A stretch of DNA of 64,000 nt from Armatimonadota bacterium (GTDB taxonomy: Bacteria > Armatimonadota > Fervidibacteria > Fervidibacterales > Thermosaccharophagaceae), in the NCBI GenBank assembly GCA_025062195.1, contig JANXAS010000003.1, positions 39,025 to 103,024 of the forward strand. The letters are read 5' to 3'. Numbering within the stretch: the stretch's first letter is position 1; each line of letters begins with the position of its first letter. Shown one piece after another: positions 1 to 8,604 of the stretch. The notes beneath the pieces are model-generated. The model worked only from the letters and a program-made list of their open reading frames with translations, was not told the DNA's origin and made no database searches. The translations under genes were made by a program, and so were the position numbers.

Positions 1-2
1 AG

Positions 3-845
3 AGCGTTCGTGTTGATTTTGAACTCAAAGCCATGTTCGGCATCGTGCAGGGTAATGTGAGGGATGCCGAGACAAAGCAGCCAATTAGGGGCGCAACAGT
101 TACAGCAACGGTGGTTGGCGACCCGTGGTTTATTTGGGACAAGCGGGTTAAAGCCCCCGGACACGGGAAAGTAGTCATTATGCATGTCTGCCGTGCCAAG
201 CAGAATGTTATCCCGCCAATAGAGCCGATCCGACCGCCGCTGCCACCGATTACACCACCGGTGCGAGCAAGTGCTGTCACCGACGAAAATGGCTTTTATA
301 AGCTTGTGCTTCCAGAGGGCGAATACTTTGTTTCAGTTTGGAAGGAGGAGTATGTCCCAGATGGTGCTATTGTGACGGTGAGTGCTGGTCAGACTGTCAC
401 CCGGGACTTTGAACTAACCAAATGGCAGCCCGGCTTAGAGGTTGATTTGGAGTTGCCAGAAAATGTAGCCCTCGGTGAGCCTGTTAAAATGAAACTTATC
501 CTGCGCAATCGTGGCAATGAGCCAGTCAAGTTGTCCTTCCGCACGGGGCAGCGCTATGACTTTATAGTGCGCAACATGGATGGCGAAGTTGTCTGGCAGT
601 GGTCACATGGCAAAGCCTTTATACAAGTTCTTGGCGAGATTGAGCTACACCCTGGCGAAGAGAAGTCATTCGTTGAGGAATGGGCACAGGTGGATAACAA
701 CGGCAATCAAGTTGGCGCTGGCGAATATGAGGTTGAGGGCATCGTGACCTCAGACCCAGCGATGTCAGTTGCAAAATGGCTCATCATAGGCGGTGTAGAA
801 GGCGGTGAAGTAGCACTTAAGGGCAAGAGAACTCGCAAGCGTTAA
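3..845 (+). CDS. Surface protein with carboxypeptidase-regulatory-like and BsuPI-like domains, 5' partial
   Basis: The reading frame is open from the first bases of the window and codes sensible protein before the first ATG (33), so this is the C-terminal part of a longer protein. The residues before ATG 33 look like the last strand of one carboxypeptidase-regulatory-like beta-sandwich. The next such domain follows (GNVRDAETKQPIRGATV, then GFYKLVLPEGEYFVSV and FELTK). The last ~110 residues resemble a BsuPI/intracellular-proteinase-inhibitor Ig fold (VKMKLILRNRGNEPVKLSF, YDFIVRNMDGEVVWQWS). Family knowledge: such repeats are extracellular adhesion or scaffold modules. The exact function is unknown. 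A strong terminator follows 50 bases after the stop. Confidence 0.8.
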   Translation, partial: SVRVDFELKAMFGIVQGNVRDAETKQPIRGATVTATVVGDPWFIWDKRVKAPGHGKVVIMHVCRAKQNVIPPIEPIRPPLPPITPPVRASAVTDENGFYKLVLPEGEYFVSVWKEEYVPDGAIVTVSAGQTVTRDFELTKWQPGLEVDLELPENVALGEPVKMKLILRNRGNEPVKLSFRTGQRYDFIVRNMDGEVVWQWSHGKAFIQVLGEIELHPGEEKSFVEEWAQVDNNGNQVGAGEYEVEGIVTSDPAMSVAKWLIIGGVEGGEVALKGKRTRKR

Positions 846-894
846 TATGTGTCAGTGTAGCTTGAAAGGCTGCACATCCTCAAAGGTGATATGG

Positions 895-927
895 GGCGCA
901 TGTGCCAGAATGGCGCATGTGCCTTTT
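895..927 (+). terminator. Rho-independent terminator
   Basis: A 12-bp stem (895-906 with 912-923, all positions paired if two G-U pairs are allowed) closes a 5-base loop AGAAT and is followed by TTTT. It lies 50 bases after the stop of the surface-protein gene. Both arms read ggcgcatgtgcc, because the arm is itself a near-palindrome. Confidence 0.8.
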
Positions 928-1313
928 CTCGTTTAATGGTCCGCTCTGTTTTAGGCAGCGTGCCTAATACCATTTCGGGAAGTTAAAGCGATGCTTCGCC
1001 TACTTTCTCTTCTGTAGTTACCGGACTCACTCTTTGCTCAAAAATTTGTTATATCGGGGTGTTAAGCTGCCACCCGAGCGAAAACTTTCCGGCGGATTTC
1101 ATCTTGCCCATACATTCAATTGCATAACTCCTACTCCCATTTGAATCATGAGGCGACAAAAACCCTCGTCCTGCAGTGTTGCCTCTCGTTGGCGACGGGG
1201 TTAAGTTAAGCGGCTGTTGTGGGCAAGCTCTAATGCTGCATATGCTAAATAGGTTGGATGCTGCCTCATTTTTGAAACAACGGGATAACCGGTGTCTTAA
1301 GGTGGTGTCACAG
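928..1313. other. Intergenic stretch before the FGGY kinase
   Basis: About 385 bases without a convincing gene. Open frames here are short and have no family features. The first 138 codons in frame with the kinase (from 1176) are taken as upstream DNA, because a good ribosome site sits right before 1314. Confidence 0.5.
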
Positions 1314-2765
1314 ATGGCACAGTTAAAGCCGTTGTTCGTTGGCATTGATGTTGGCACTGAGGGTGTGCGTGCAGTTGCAGCAAGCGCTTCGGGAGAGATT
1401 GTGGGAAGCGTCAGCGTGCCGCATGAACAGCCAAAGTTTCAACTCCCTGATGGTTGGTTTGAGCAGGATGCAAGCTTGTGGTGGGAGACGACAAAGCTTG
1501 CCTTGGCAACTCTCTGCAAGCGTGTGGATGTGTGTGACATTGTGGCGCTCTCCGTCACTTCCACATCGGGCACATTTGTGCCGGTAGATAAATCTGGCAA
1601 GCCGTTGCGCAACGCGTTGATGTATAGCGACATGCGTGCCATTGAGGAGGCGGATGAAGTTCGTCAATGTGCTCATGAGCTTGAGGCAAAGCTTGGCTAT
1701 CGCATACAGCCATCTTTCGCCCTGCCAAAGATGCTCTGGTTGAAAAAGCATGAGCCGCATATATTTGAAATGTGTGCAAAGCTCCTTCACGCTGCCGATT
1801 TCATCGTAAGCAAGCTGACTGGCATTGTTGGTGTGAGCGACTTTTCAAACGCGCTTAAGACATGCTTTGACCTTGTTGAGATGCGTTTTCCTGAGTGGAT
1901 TGAAAGCGCTCTCGGGATACCGATTGATAAGCTTCCTAAAGTAGTTGCGCCGGGGGATGAGATTGGGTTTGTTAGCAGCGATGTAGCCGAAGAGATTGGC
2001 ATGCCGACAAGCATCGTTGTAGTTGCTGGTGCTACCGACGGGACCGCTGCTTTCATTTGTTCCGGGGCAAAGTGTATAGGTGAGTGGAATTCAAACCTCG
2101 GAAGCACACTTGTCTTGCGTGGCTTATGCAAACGGATTATTCCCGATGAGCGGGGTCGCATATATTACCATCGTCATCCAGATGGCTTTTGGCTCTCCGG
2201 TGCTGCAAGCAGCACTGGTGGTGAGTGCTTGCGCGTGCGCTTCCCAAATAAGGACCTTGCAGCAATGGATGAAATGGCGCTAAGGTGTATCCCGACTAAA
2301 CTGCTCATTTACCCATTGGTGAGGCGTGGTGAGCGTTTCCCGTTTGTTAATGGGCATGCTGAAGGTTTCGTTGTTGGTGAGCCAAAGGACGAAGCCGAGT
2401 TATATGCCGCTCACATTGAGGGTGTGGCATTTGTTGAAAGATGGTGCTTTGAAGTGTTTGAGCAGGTTGGACACGACATTTGCGGGACAGTCTTCATCAC
2501 TGGTGGCGGGTCAAAATCCAAGTTGTGGAATATTGTGCGCTCAAGCGTGCTGAGGAGAGCTCTCGTCCGACCGAAAACAATTGAGGCGGCGTTTGGCGCA
2601 GCGATAATAGCTGCATCTCGGAAATGGTTCTCTTCGTTGAGTGAGGCTGCAAGCATTATGGTGCAACTTGAGGAGACAATTGAACCGTGTGAGGGATTAT
2701 CAAAAGCTTACGAAGATGCATACATGCGCTTCCGTGAGGAGTGCGAGAGGCGCGGCTATGAATGA
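1314..2765 (+). CDS. FGGY-family carbohydrate kinase
   Basis: ATP-dependent sugar kinase of the xylulokinase/gluconokinase/ribulokinase superfamily, about 483 residues, the usual length. Seen: the N-terminal phosphate-binding motif GIDVGTEGVRAVAAS, the sugar-site stretch QPDGWFEQD-like (LPDGWFEQDASLWW), the second-domain motif AGATDGTAAFICSG, and the C-terminal ATP motif ITGGGSKSKLWNIVRS with the following DAAFGAA-like stretch EAAFGAAIIA. The ATG at 1314 is chosen because AAGGTGGTG lies just upstream and conserved sequence begins three residues later. The sugar cannot be told from sequence. The next gene starts within 60 bases, so the two are probably co-transcribed. Confidence 0.9.
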   Translation: MAQLKPLFVGIDVGTEGVRAVAASASGEIVGSVSVPHEQPKFQLPDGWFEQDASLWWETTKLALATLCKRVDVCDIVALSVTSTSGTFVPVDKSGKPLRNALMYSDMRAIEEADEVRQCAHELEAKLGYRIQPSFALPKMLWLKKHEPHIFEMCAKLLHAADFIVSKLTGIVGVSDFSNALKTCFDLVEMRFPEWIESALGIPIDKLPKVVAPGDEIGFVSSDVAEEIGMPTSIVVVAGATDGTAAFICSGAKCIGEWNSNLGSTLVLRGLCKRIIPDERGRIYYHRHPDGFWLSGAASSTGGECLRVRFPNKDLAAMDEMALRCIPTKLLIYPLVRRGERFPFVNGHAEGFVVGEPKDEAELYAAHIEGVAFVERWCFEVFEQVGHDICGTVFITGGGSKSKLWNIVRSSVLRRALVRPKTIEAAFGAAIIAASRKWFSSLSEAASIMVQLEETIEPCEGLSKAYEDAYMRFREECERRGYE

Positions 2766-2822
2766 GGCTTGACGATAATTTGTCATTCCAAGTTGAACAT
2801 CGCAACGGAGGCATCGTCAGCA

Positions 2823-3941
2823 ATGCTTGAGCATTTGCTTGCCGAGAAGGCGCTCACACTTCGTGGCGATGTCCTTGAGTGGGTTGAAGGAATGCGCCTA
2901 ACCAATAATCTATACGGGTGTTATCGCTTTTCTCCGTCACGCCAATTCCCAGATGCTTACTCTTCGGCGCTCGCCACATTCATTCGGGACTTGCTTGACG
3001 ACCTCATTATGATTGGCGATTTGGAGAGGTCACAGTGGATTGCTCTTCTGCGCTCATTTCAACAGCCGGGCAGTGGCTACTTCTTTGACGAGCGCTTACT
3101 TCATGGCATAGGAGATGACCTCTTCTCCGCGCTTGAGCTTACACATGCGTGTGTATCGGCGCTTGATATACTTGGAGCATTGCCATTACATCCGCTGCGC
3201 TTCTTGAATGAGTTTGCCCATGCGCCGAAACTGATAAGATGGCTTGATGAAAGGATGTGTGCAGCGTCATCCGGGAGCCATTTGATTGACAGAGCTTCAA
3301 TTGAGTGCAGGCTGATATTCCACATCGGTGGGTTGCTGATATGCGCGTGCGAGTGGGGCGACTTAAACCATGATATCCTTGAAGTGCTGTTCAGGTGGCT
3401 CGATGCAAGCGTTGATCCATCAACTGGTTTTTGGGGCACAAGGGAAGGTTGTGGCTTATTAAGCTCAATGTGTGGGTCAGCTTATATTTATTCCCTCTAC
3501 TTCCACCAGTCTCGGCTTGTGCATTACCCCGACAAGGTCATTGACTCCGTCCTCTTGCTGCAGCGCCAAGATGGGCTATTTGGTGGCACGCCGGAAAGTG
3601 ACTTTGCAGCGGCGATGCTTCTTGCTGGGATGCTGATGCGCTGCGAGTATAAGCAGATTGAAGCTGAAGCAGCGCTCAGGCGTTTGCAACACTCCATCCT
3701 GTCATTCGGCTTGCATAATGATGACGGCGGCTTTTGTGTTGGCAGGCGATTGCGCTCCGAGCATAGCCACTTTGGCCTTAAGTGGTTAAGTTCTCATCCG
3801 AGCGAGAGCAACATGCTTTCAACATGGCTTCGCTGCGGCACATTGGCGCTTATCTCCGAAGTCACTGAAACTCCGTTAACCCGTGTTGGGTGGGTGCTAA
3901 GGGAAGGCAATGAGGCGCCCACATTCGCCACTTGGCTTTAA
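2823..3941 (+). CDS. Alpha/alpha-toroid (prenyltransferase/squalene-cyclase-repeat-like) protein
   Basis: Unrecognised protein of about 372 residues. Four spaced motifs of the kind GSGYFFDERLL, STGFWGTREG, RQDGLFGGTPESDF and DDGGFCVGRR recall the Gly-aromatic turns of terpene-cyclase/prenyltransferase barrels, with helices between them. No DxDD or DCTAE active-site motif is visible, so catalysis of the cyclase type is unlikely. Start: the frame opens at a TTG (2769), but ATG 2823 has GGAGG 11 bases upstream and is preferred. It directly follows the FGGY kinase, so a role in the same carbohydrate pathway, perhaps as a glycan-related alpha/alpha barrel, is an inference only. Confidence 0.7.
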   Translation: MLEHLLAEKALTLRGDVLEWVEGMRLTNNLYGCYRFSPSRQFPDAYSSALATFIRDLLDDLIMIGDLERSQWIALLRSFQQPGSGYFFDERLLHGIGDDLFSALELTHACVSALDILGALPLHPLRFLNEFAHAPKLIRWLDERMCAASSGSHLIDRASIECRLIFHIGGLLICACEWGDLNHDILEVLFRWLDASVDPSTGFWGTREGCGLLSSMCGSAYIYSLYFHQSRLVHYPDKVIDSVLLLQRQDGLFGGTPESDFAAAMLLAGMLMRCEYKQIEAEAALRRLQHSILSFGLHNDDGGFCVGRRLRSEHSHFGLKWLSSHPSESNMLSTWLRCGTLALISEVTETPLTRVGWVLREGNEAPTFATWL

Positions 3942-4435
3942 GGTGTGAGTCTGTTGCCATCTCAACATGCAACACCTCAGGGCATCATATCATGCGCCAT
4001 ACTGTCAAGCATGAAGTTACTTGCATTCCCTACCGATTAAGCGATGGGCAGATTTGTGAATAACAGTGGCGCAAAAATGCTCGCAGAAAGGTGAGACGGA
4101 CTTACCGTCCGAAACGCTTTTGTGTCATTTCCGTTTCATTGAAGGGAGGGCAAGATAGGATCGCTCTTTGCTGTGGTGTTGCTGGTGAACGCATTCCCAA
4201 CTATTCTATGGGCTCCCAAATTTCTATTGGCTTTAACTCATTGTCGGTGGCGAAATTTCTAAGAGCCCTATTTAGGTGGCGTGGAGAATTCACTCTGTAT
4301 GAATTTGGCGCTTATTGTTTTTATTAGTTAATGGTGGCTAAATTCAGTGGCATAGGTGGCAAAGCGCCAACAAACTTCTTATTAAAGAGCGAACGGGTTT
4401 TTGACATTTAGTGCTAATTTGGAGGGCGATGCTCT
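3942..4435. other. Intergenic stretch with a degenerate dispersed repeat
   Basis: No supported gene. Around 4225-4290 the sequence (ctttaactcattgtcggtgg, then cgaaatttctaagagccct) matches 35447-35500 and, more weakly, 35865-35930, so it is a decayed copy of an intergenic repeat. A 78-codon frame at 4091-4327 runs through this repeat and has no family features. The last 20 bases hold the leuS ribosome site GGAGGG. Confidence 0.45.
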
Positions 4436-7063
4436 GTGGGCAGTGTTGAAAGATACGACTTCAAAGCTGTGGAACGAAAATGGCAGAAGCGATGGTCTGA
4501 TTGGAACTTGTTCAAAGTGGTTGAGGATCGTTCTCGCCCCAAGTTCTATTACCTTGACATGTTCCCTTATCCGAGCGGCGAGCTGCATATGGGGCACATG
4601 CGCAACTACATCATCGGCGATGTCATTTCCCGATACAAGCACATGCTTGGCTACAATGTGCTTCACCCAATGGGTTACGATGCCTTTGGGTTGCCCGCCG
4701 AGAACGCTGCAATACAGCATGGTATGCATCCGAAGGTTTGGACTGAACAATGCATTCAGAGGATGCGCAGCCAATTTGACATGCTCGGAATATCGTTTGA
4801 TTGGGGGCGCCAAATACGCACATGCTCTCCCGAATACTACAAATGGAACCAATGGTTCTTCCTCAAGTTTTACGAACGGGGTTTGGCATACAGGCGTCCG
4901 GCACCGGTAAACTGGTGTCCAGCATGCGAGACGACACTCGCAGACGAGGAAGCCGAGAGAGGCTATTGTTGGCGTTGCTCGACGCCGGTTGAGAAACGAT
5001 GGCTTGAGCAGTGGTTCCTGAAGATAACGGCATACGCTGAGAGACTGCTTGAAGACCTTGATTTGCTTGAGCATTGGCCGGAGCGGGTCAAGGTCATGCA
5101 GCGCAATTGGATTGGTAAGAGTGAGGGAGTTGAGTTTGATTTTGAGCTTGATGGGATTATGGAAAAGATTAAGGTGTTCACAACGAGGATTGACACTGTT
5201 TATGGTGTGACATTTGTTGTGCTTGCCCCAGAGCACCCGCTTGTTCCGAAATTGATCGAGCGCAGCCCAAGACGCTTTGAGCTATATGCTGCTGTCCAAA
5301 GGATGCTCTCAGAGAGCATTGAGGAGCGCTCCTCGGAGGAGGTTGAAAAAGAGGGTGCGTTCTTGGATGCATACGCCATTCACCCACTCACTAAAGAGCG
5401 TGTTCCAGTTTGGGTTGCAAATTATGTCCTGATGGAGTATGGCACTGGGGCAATCATGGCAGTGCCAGCGCATGACCAACGAGATTTGGAATTCGCACGC
5501 AAGTATGGCTTGGATGTGAGAGTCGTCATTAAACCGCCAGATGCGGAGCTTGATGCAGATCAAATGGAAAGGGCATATGTTGAGCCGGGCATAATGGTTA
5601 ACTCAGCTCAATTCAGCGGCATGTTCAGCGAACAAGCAAAGGATGCAATAGCCGATTATATGGAGCAAATGGGTGTGGGAAAGCGCAGCATCCAATACAG
5701 GTTGAGGGATTGGCTAATCTCAAGGCAGCGTTATTGGGGGACACCGTTTCCGATTATTTATTGCGACAAGTGTGGCATTGTGCCTGTTCCAGAGGAGCAG
5801 CTGCCGGTTCTTCTACCGCCCGATGTGAAGATAACTGGCAAGGGTGGTTCACCGCTCTCTCAAGTGCCAGAGTTTGTTAACACAACATGCACAAGGTGCG
5901 GCGCAATGGCTAAGCGAGAGACAGACACTATGGCAACATTCGTTGACAGTTCTTGGTATTTCCTACGGTTCTGCGACCCACATAATAACGATGCCCCATT
6001 TGGCAGTGATGCTGTTGACTACTGGATGCCGGTTGACCAGTATGTTGGTGGCATTGAGCACGCTGTCTTGCACTTGCTCTATGCTCGTTTCTTCACCAAG
6101 GTGCTTTATGACATGGGTTTGGTGAAAACAAAGGAGCCTTTCACGCGGCTGTTCACTCAGGGCATGATTTACCACGAGAGCTATTATTGCAGACGCTGCA
6201 GATCATATAGGCGTCCCGAGGAGGTGAGGAGCAAGCGGGCGGGCGAGAGAAGGATTGTAAAGTGCAATGTCTGCGGTAGTGAAGTTGAGGTTGGCATGGA
6301 CAAGATGAGCAAATCAAAGCTCAACATCGTAACGCCAGATTATGTGTGTGAGCAATACGGAGCTGATACAGCACGCCTGTTCATCCTCTTTATCGGTCCT
6401 CCGGAACTGGATGCCGAATGGAATCCACAGGGGGTTGAGGGGATGTATCGCTTCCTGAATCGCCTTTGGAGGTTAGTCAACGAGCGGTTGGATGATTATA
6501 TTCCAGATTGGCGCGAGAAGCTAAACGAACTTAAGCCAACTCTTGACGATGCTCAGAGGGGTTTGCGAAGGAAGTTGCACCAGACTATAAGAAAAGTCAC
6601 GGATGACATTGAGGGGTTTGGATTTAACACAGCCATCGCCGCGCTTATGGAGCTGTTCAACGAGATGCAATCTTTCGCTTCGTCAATGCGCCCTAAAGAT
6701 GAGGTTGAAGGCTTTGCCGACAGAGTTGTGCTCTCTGAAGCTGTGGAATTGATGCAGGTTATGCTCCACCCATTTGCGCCGCACATCGCAGACGAGCTTT
6801 GGGAAAGGCTTGGCAAGCCGGGGAGCGTATATCAGCATCGTTGGTGTGATGTTGATGAGGATGCCGCGAGGGAGGAGGAGCAAGTCATCGTCGTGCAAGT
6901 GAATGGAAAAGTTAGAGATAGACTCATTGTGCCGGTCGGCATCTCAGAGGATGAACTGCGCTCTCTCGCCCTCAATTGCAAGGGGGTGAAAGCGCATGTT
7001 GCCGGAAAGGAGATCAAGCGCATCATCGTAGTGCCAAACAGGCTTGTGAACATCGTCGTGTGA
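4436..7063 (+). CDS. leuS: Leucine--tRNA ligase
   Basis: Class I aminoacyl-tRNA synthetase charging tRNA-Leu in the cytoplasm; 875 residues, normal for bacterial LeuRS. Seen in order: the HIGH-type motif ([14 protein letters not shown], near residue 45), a zinc ribbon ([12 protein letters not shown]...CWRC), the CP1 editing domain with [18 protein letters not shown], a second zinc ribbon (CDKCG...CTRCG), the class signature [16 protein letters not shown], a third Cys pair in the leucine-specific insert (YYCRRC...CNVCG), KMSKSKLN (near residue 630) and a C-terminal anticodon-binding domain. The GTG start at 4436 has GGAGGG nine bases upstream. The next gene follows after 44 bases. Confidence 0.98.
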   Translation: MGSVERYDFKAVERKWQKRWSDWNLFKVVEDRSRPKFYYLDMFPYPSGELHMGHMRNYIIGDVISRYKHMLGYNVLHPMGYDAFGLPAENAAIQHGMHPKVWTEQCIQRMRSQFDMLGISFDWGRQIRTCSPEYYKWNQWFFLKFYERGLAYRRPAPVNWCPACETTLADEEAERGYCWRCSTPVEKRWLEQWFLKITAYAERLLEDLDLLEHWPERVKVMQRNWIGKSEGVEFDFELDGIMEKIKVFTTRIDTVYGVTFVVLAPEHPLVPKLIERSPRRFELYAAVQRMLSESIEERSSEEVEKEGAFLDAYAIHPLTKERVPVWVANYVLMEYGTGAIMAVPAHDQRDLEFARKYGLDVRVVIKPPDAELDADQMERAYVEPGIMVNSAQFSGMFSEQAKDAIADYMEQMGVGKRSIQYRLRDWLISRQRYWGTPFPIIYCDKCGIVPVPEEQLPVLLPPDVKITGKGGSPLSQVPEFVNTTCTRCGAMAKRETDTMATFVDSSWYFLRFCDPHNNDAPFGSDAVDYWMPVDQYVGGIEHAVLHLLYARFFTKVLYDMGLVKTKEPFTRLFTQGMIYHESYYCRRCRSYRRPEEVRSKRAGERRIVKCNVCGSEVEVGMDKMSKSKLNIVTPDYVCEQYGADTARLFILFIGPPELDAEWNPQGVEGMYRFLNRLWRLVNERLDDYIPDWREKLNELKPTLDDAQRGLRRKLHQTIRKVTDDIEGFGFNTAIAALMELFNEMQSFASSMRPKDEVEGFADRVVLSEAVELMQVMLHPFAPHIADELWERLGKPGSVYQHRWCDVDEDAAREEEQVIVVQVNGKVRDRLIVPVGISEDELRSLALNCKGVKAHVAGKEIKRIIVVPNRLVNIVV

Positions 7064-7107
7064 AAACCGCAGTTTGAGTGCTTCATCTCAATGAGGGGTG
7101 AACAGAG

Positions 7108-7491
7108 GTGATTGACGAAGAGAGGTTGCGACGCAAGCTGCAGCAGTTGCGCCTGCAAAGGATGCAGGTTGAAAGGCATATGCTTCATCTTGAGCGCAGG
7201 ATGGCTATGCACCGTTCAGCGCCTATGCTGCGGCGCGAACTTGAACGCCTTGATGAGAGGCGCTCAAAATTGATTGAGCAGGAGGAGAGAATCCTGAGGC
7301 AGCTTTCCGTGGAGGTTGAAGCAACAAGCGAGGAATTGCAAGCAACACCATCACTTGAAGAAACTCAACCTGCAGCTGTAACAGAAGAAGTTAGCGAAGT
7401 GGTAAGCGCTGAGGCTCATGAGGAGGCTAAAATTACAGCGCCATCTGAAGGTGGCAGGAAAAGGCGCAGGCGAAAGGGTAAGGTAGCCTGA
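7108..7491 (+). CDS. Small coiled-coil protein, function unknown
   Basis: 127 residues. The first ~70 are a charged, Leu- and Arg-rich helix with heptad spacing (RRKLQQLRLQRMQVERHMLH, ELERLDERRSKLIEQEERIL), so a coiled coil is likely. An acidic Glu/Ala/Thr-rich linker follows, then a very basic tail (GGRKRRRRKGKVA) that could bind nucleic acid or rRNA. GTG start at 7108 with GAGGGG nine bases before it. It lies in the leuS-to-comEC run of closely spaced genes. No family recognised. Confidence 0.7.
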   Translation: MIDEERLRRKLQQLRLQRMQVERHMLHLERRMAMHRSAPMLRRELERLDERRSKLIEQEERILRQLSVEVEATSEELQATPSLEETQPAAVTEEVSEVVSAEAHEEAKITAPSEGGRKRRRRKGKVA

Positions 7492-7526
7492 GTTTACAAT
7501 TTGAACTAAGCCATGGTGGTTGTGAA

Positions 7527-7934
7527 ATGTCATCTGAGAGGCAATTTAAGATACTTGTGGCAGATGATGAGGTGTCCATAACCGAGCTTGTAAAGGCAAA
7601 TCTTGAGCGTGAAGGTTACGAGGTCATTGTGGCAGGCGATGGCTCTGAGGCGCTTCGCAGGATTCATTCTGAGCATCCCGATTTGGTCATCCTTGATGTC
7701 CTCATGCCACACCTTGATGGTTACGAAGTCCTTGAAGCAATGCGAGCTCATCCAGAAACAGCTAACATACCTGTCATTATGCTTACAGCCTTTCCGAGCG
7801 ATATTGGCGCTATAGCCGCATTTGAACATGAGGCTGACAGCTACTTGCACAAGCCGTTTGACCCAGAAGTGTTGATTGCGCTTGTTAAAAGGTTGCTCTC
7901 GGAGAGAAATGCGTCCGGGTCACAATTTGATTGA
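7527..7934 (+). CDS. Single-domain response regulator (CheY-like receiver)
   Basis: 135 residues, one receiver domain and nothing else. All signature residues are present: acidic pair D13-D14 (LVADDE), phospho-acceptor D57 (LVILDVLMP), T87 (VIMLTAF) and K109 (YLHKPF). Such proteins pass a phosphate from a histidine kinase to a partner by protein contact, because there is no DNA-binding output domain. No cognate histidine kinase is nearby. The stop overlaps the TTG that opens the comEA frame, so the genes may be translationally coupled. Confidence 0.93.
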   Translation: MSSERQFKILVADDEVSITELVKANLEREGYEVIVAGDGSEALRRIHSEHPDLVILDVLMPHLDGYEVLEAMRAHPETANIPVIMLTAFPSDIGAIAAFEHEADSYLHKPFDPEVLIALVKRLLSERNASGSQFD

Positions 7935-7957
7935 GCATAAAGGCTGGTGCAGATGGG

Positions 7958-8593
7958 ATGCAATGGTTTGACAGAGTGCTCATTTGTGCTCTCATCGTAA
8001 CCATCATCTTTGCAACAGCTGTTTTGATAGTCCATGTCCGAAAAGGGTCATCTCCAGAGATCGTCATCAGTGGTGTGGGTAGCGCTTCTTCCGGGATTGA
8101 AAGCGTAAGCAAGCCCTTGAAAATCAAAGTTCATGTCAAAGGGGCTGTGAGGAAGCCGGGAGTTTATGAGTTCGCTGCCGGTGAGCGAGTTGAGGACGCC
8201 ATCAGGAAGGCTGGTGGGGGATTACCGACGGCAGACATTGAAGCGATTAACCTCGCAGCCTTCTTGAAGGATGGTGATGAGGTGTTTGTTCCAGACAGGC
8301 GTGCAAGGGCACTTGAGGTATTCAGTGAGGCAATGAGTTTAACTCAGCGGAGCAGTTCATCAAGCCGCCACAAAGCAAAGACACAGAAGATGCCCGTTGG
8401 AAGAGTCGCTATCAATACTGCCACTGTGGAGCAGCTTGAGAGCCTGCCCGGGGTTGGTCCGGCACTCGCACAGCGCATTGTTGAGTATCGCAGGAGGAAC
8501 GGACCTTTCAAATCCGTTGAAGAGCTGCTCAATGTCAAGGGGATTGGCGAAAAGAAACTTGAGGCATTGCGCCCATATGTCAAGCTATGGTAG
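7958..8593 (+). CDS. comEA: ComEA-like DNA-binding competence protein
   Basis: Membrane-anchored receptor for DNA in natural transformation. Seen: one N-terminal membrane helix (residues ~5-25), an SLBB-type domain (KVHVKGAVRKPGVYEF...ERVEDAIRKAGG...INLAAFLKDGDEVFVP) and a C-terminal helix-hairpin-helix pair (VAINTATVEQLESLPGVGP, then FKSVEELLNVKGIGEKKLEAL). This is the classic ComEA order. ATG 7958 is preferred, with AAGGCTGGTG before it; a TTG at 7931 overlapping the previous stop is the alternative. comEC follows at once. Confidence 0.92.
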   Translation: MQWFDRVLICALIVTIIFATAVLIVHVRKGSSPEIVISGVGSASSGIESVSKPLKIKVHVKGAVRKPGVYEFAAGERVEDAIRKAGGGLPTADIEAINLAAFLKDGDEVFVPDRRARALEVFSEAMSLTQRSSSSSRHKAKTQKMPVGRVAINTATVEQLESLPGVGPALAQRIVEYRRRNGPFKSVEELLNVKGIGEKKLEALRPYVKLW

Positions 8594-8604
8594 GACTTTT
8601 GTGA

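Noticed and set aside
4091-4327. 78-codon frame before leuS
   Set aside because: Runs through a dispersed repeat, has no ribosome site and no protein-like pattern.
4328-4435. T-box leader before leuS
   Set aside because: No T-box sequence, specifier loop or terminator could be found.
4382-5236. 284-codon frame antisense to leuS
   Set aside because: Fully opposite strongly conserved leuS sequence; composition is that of a shadow frame.
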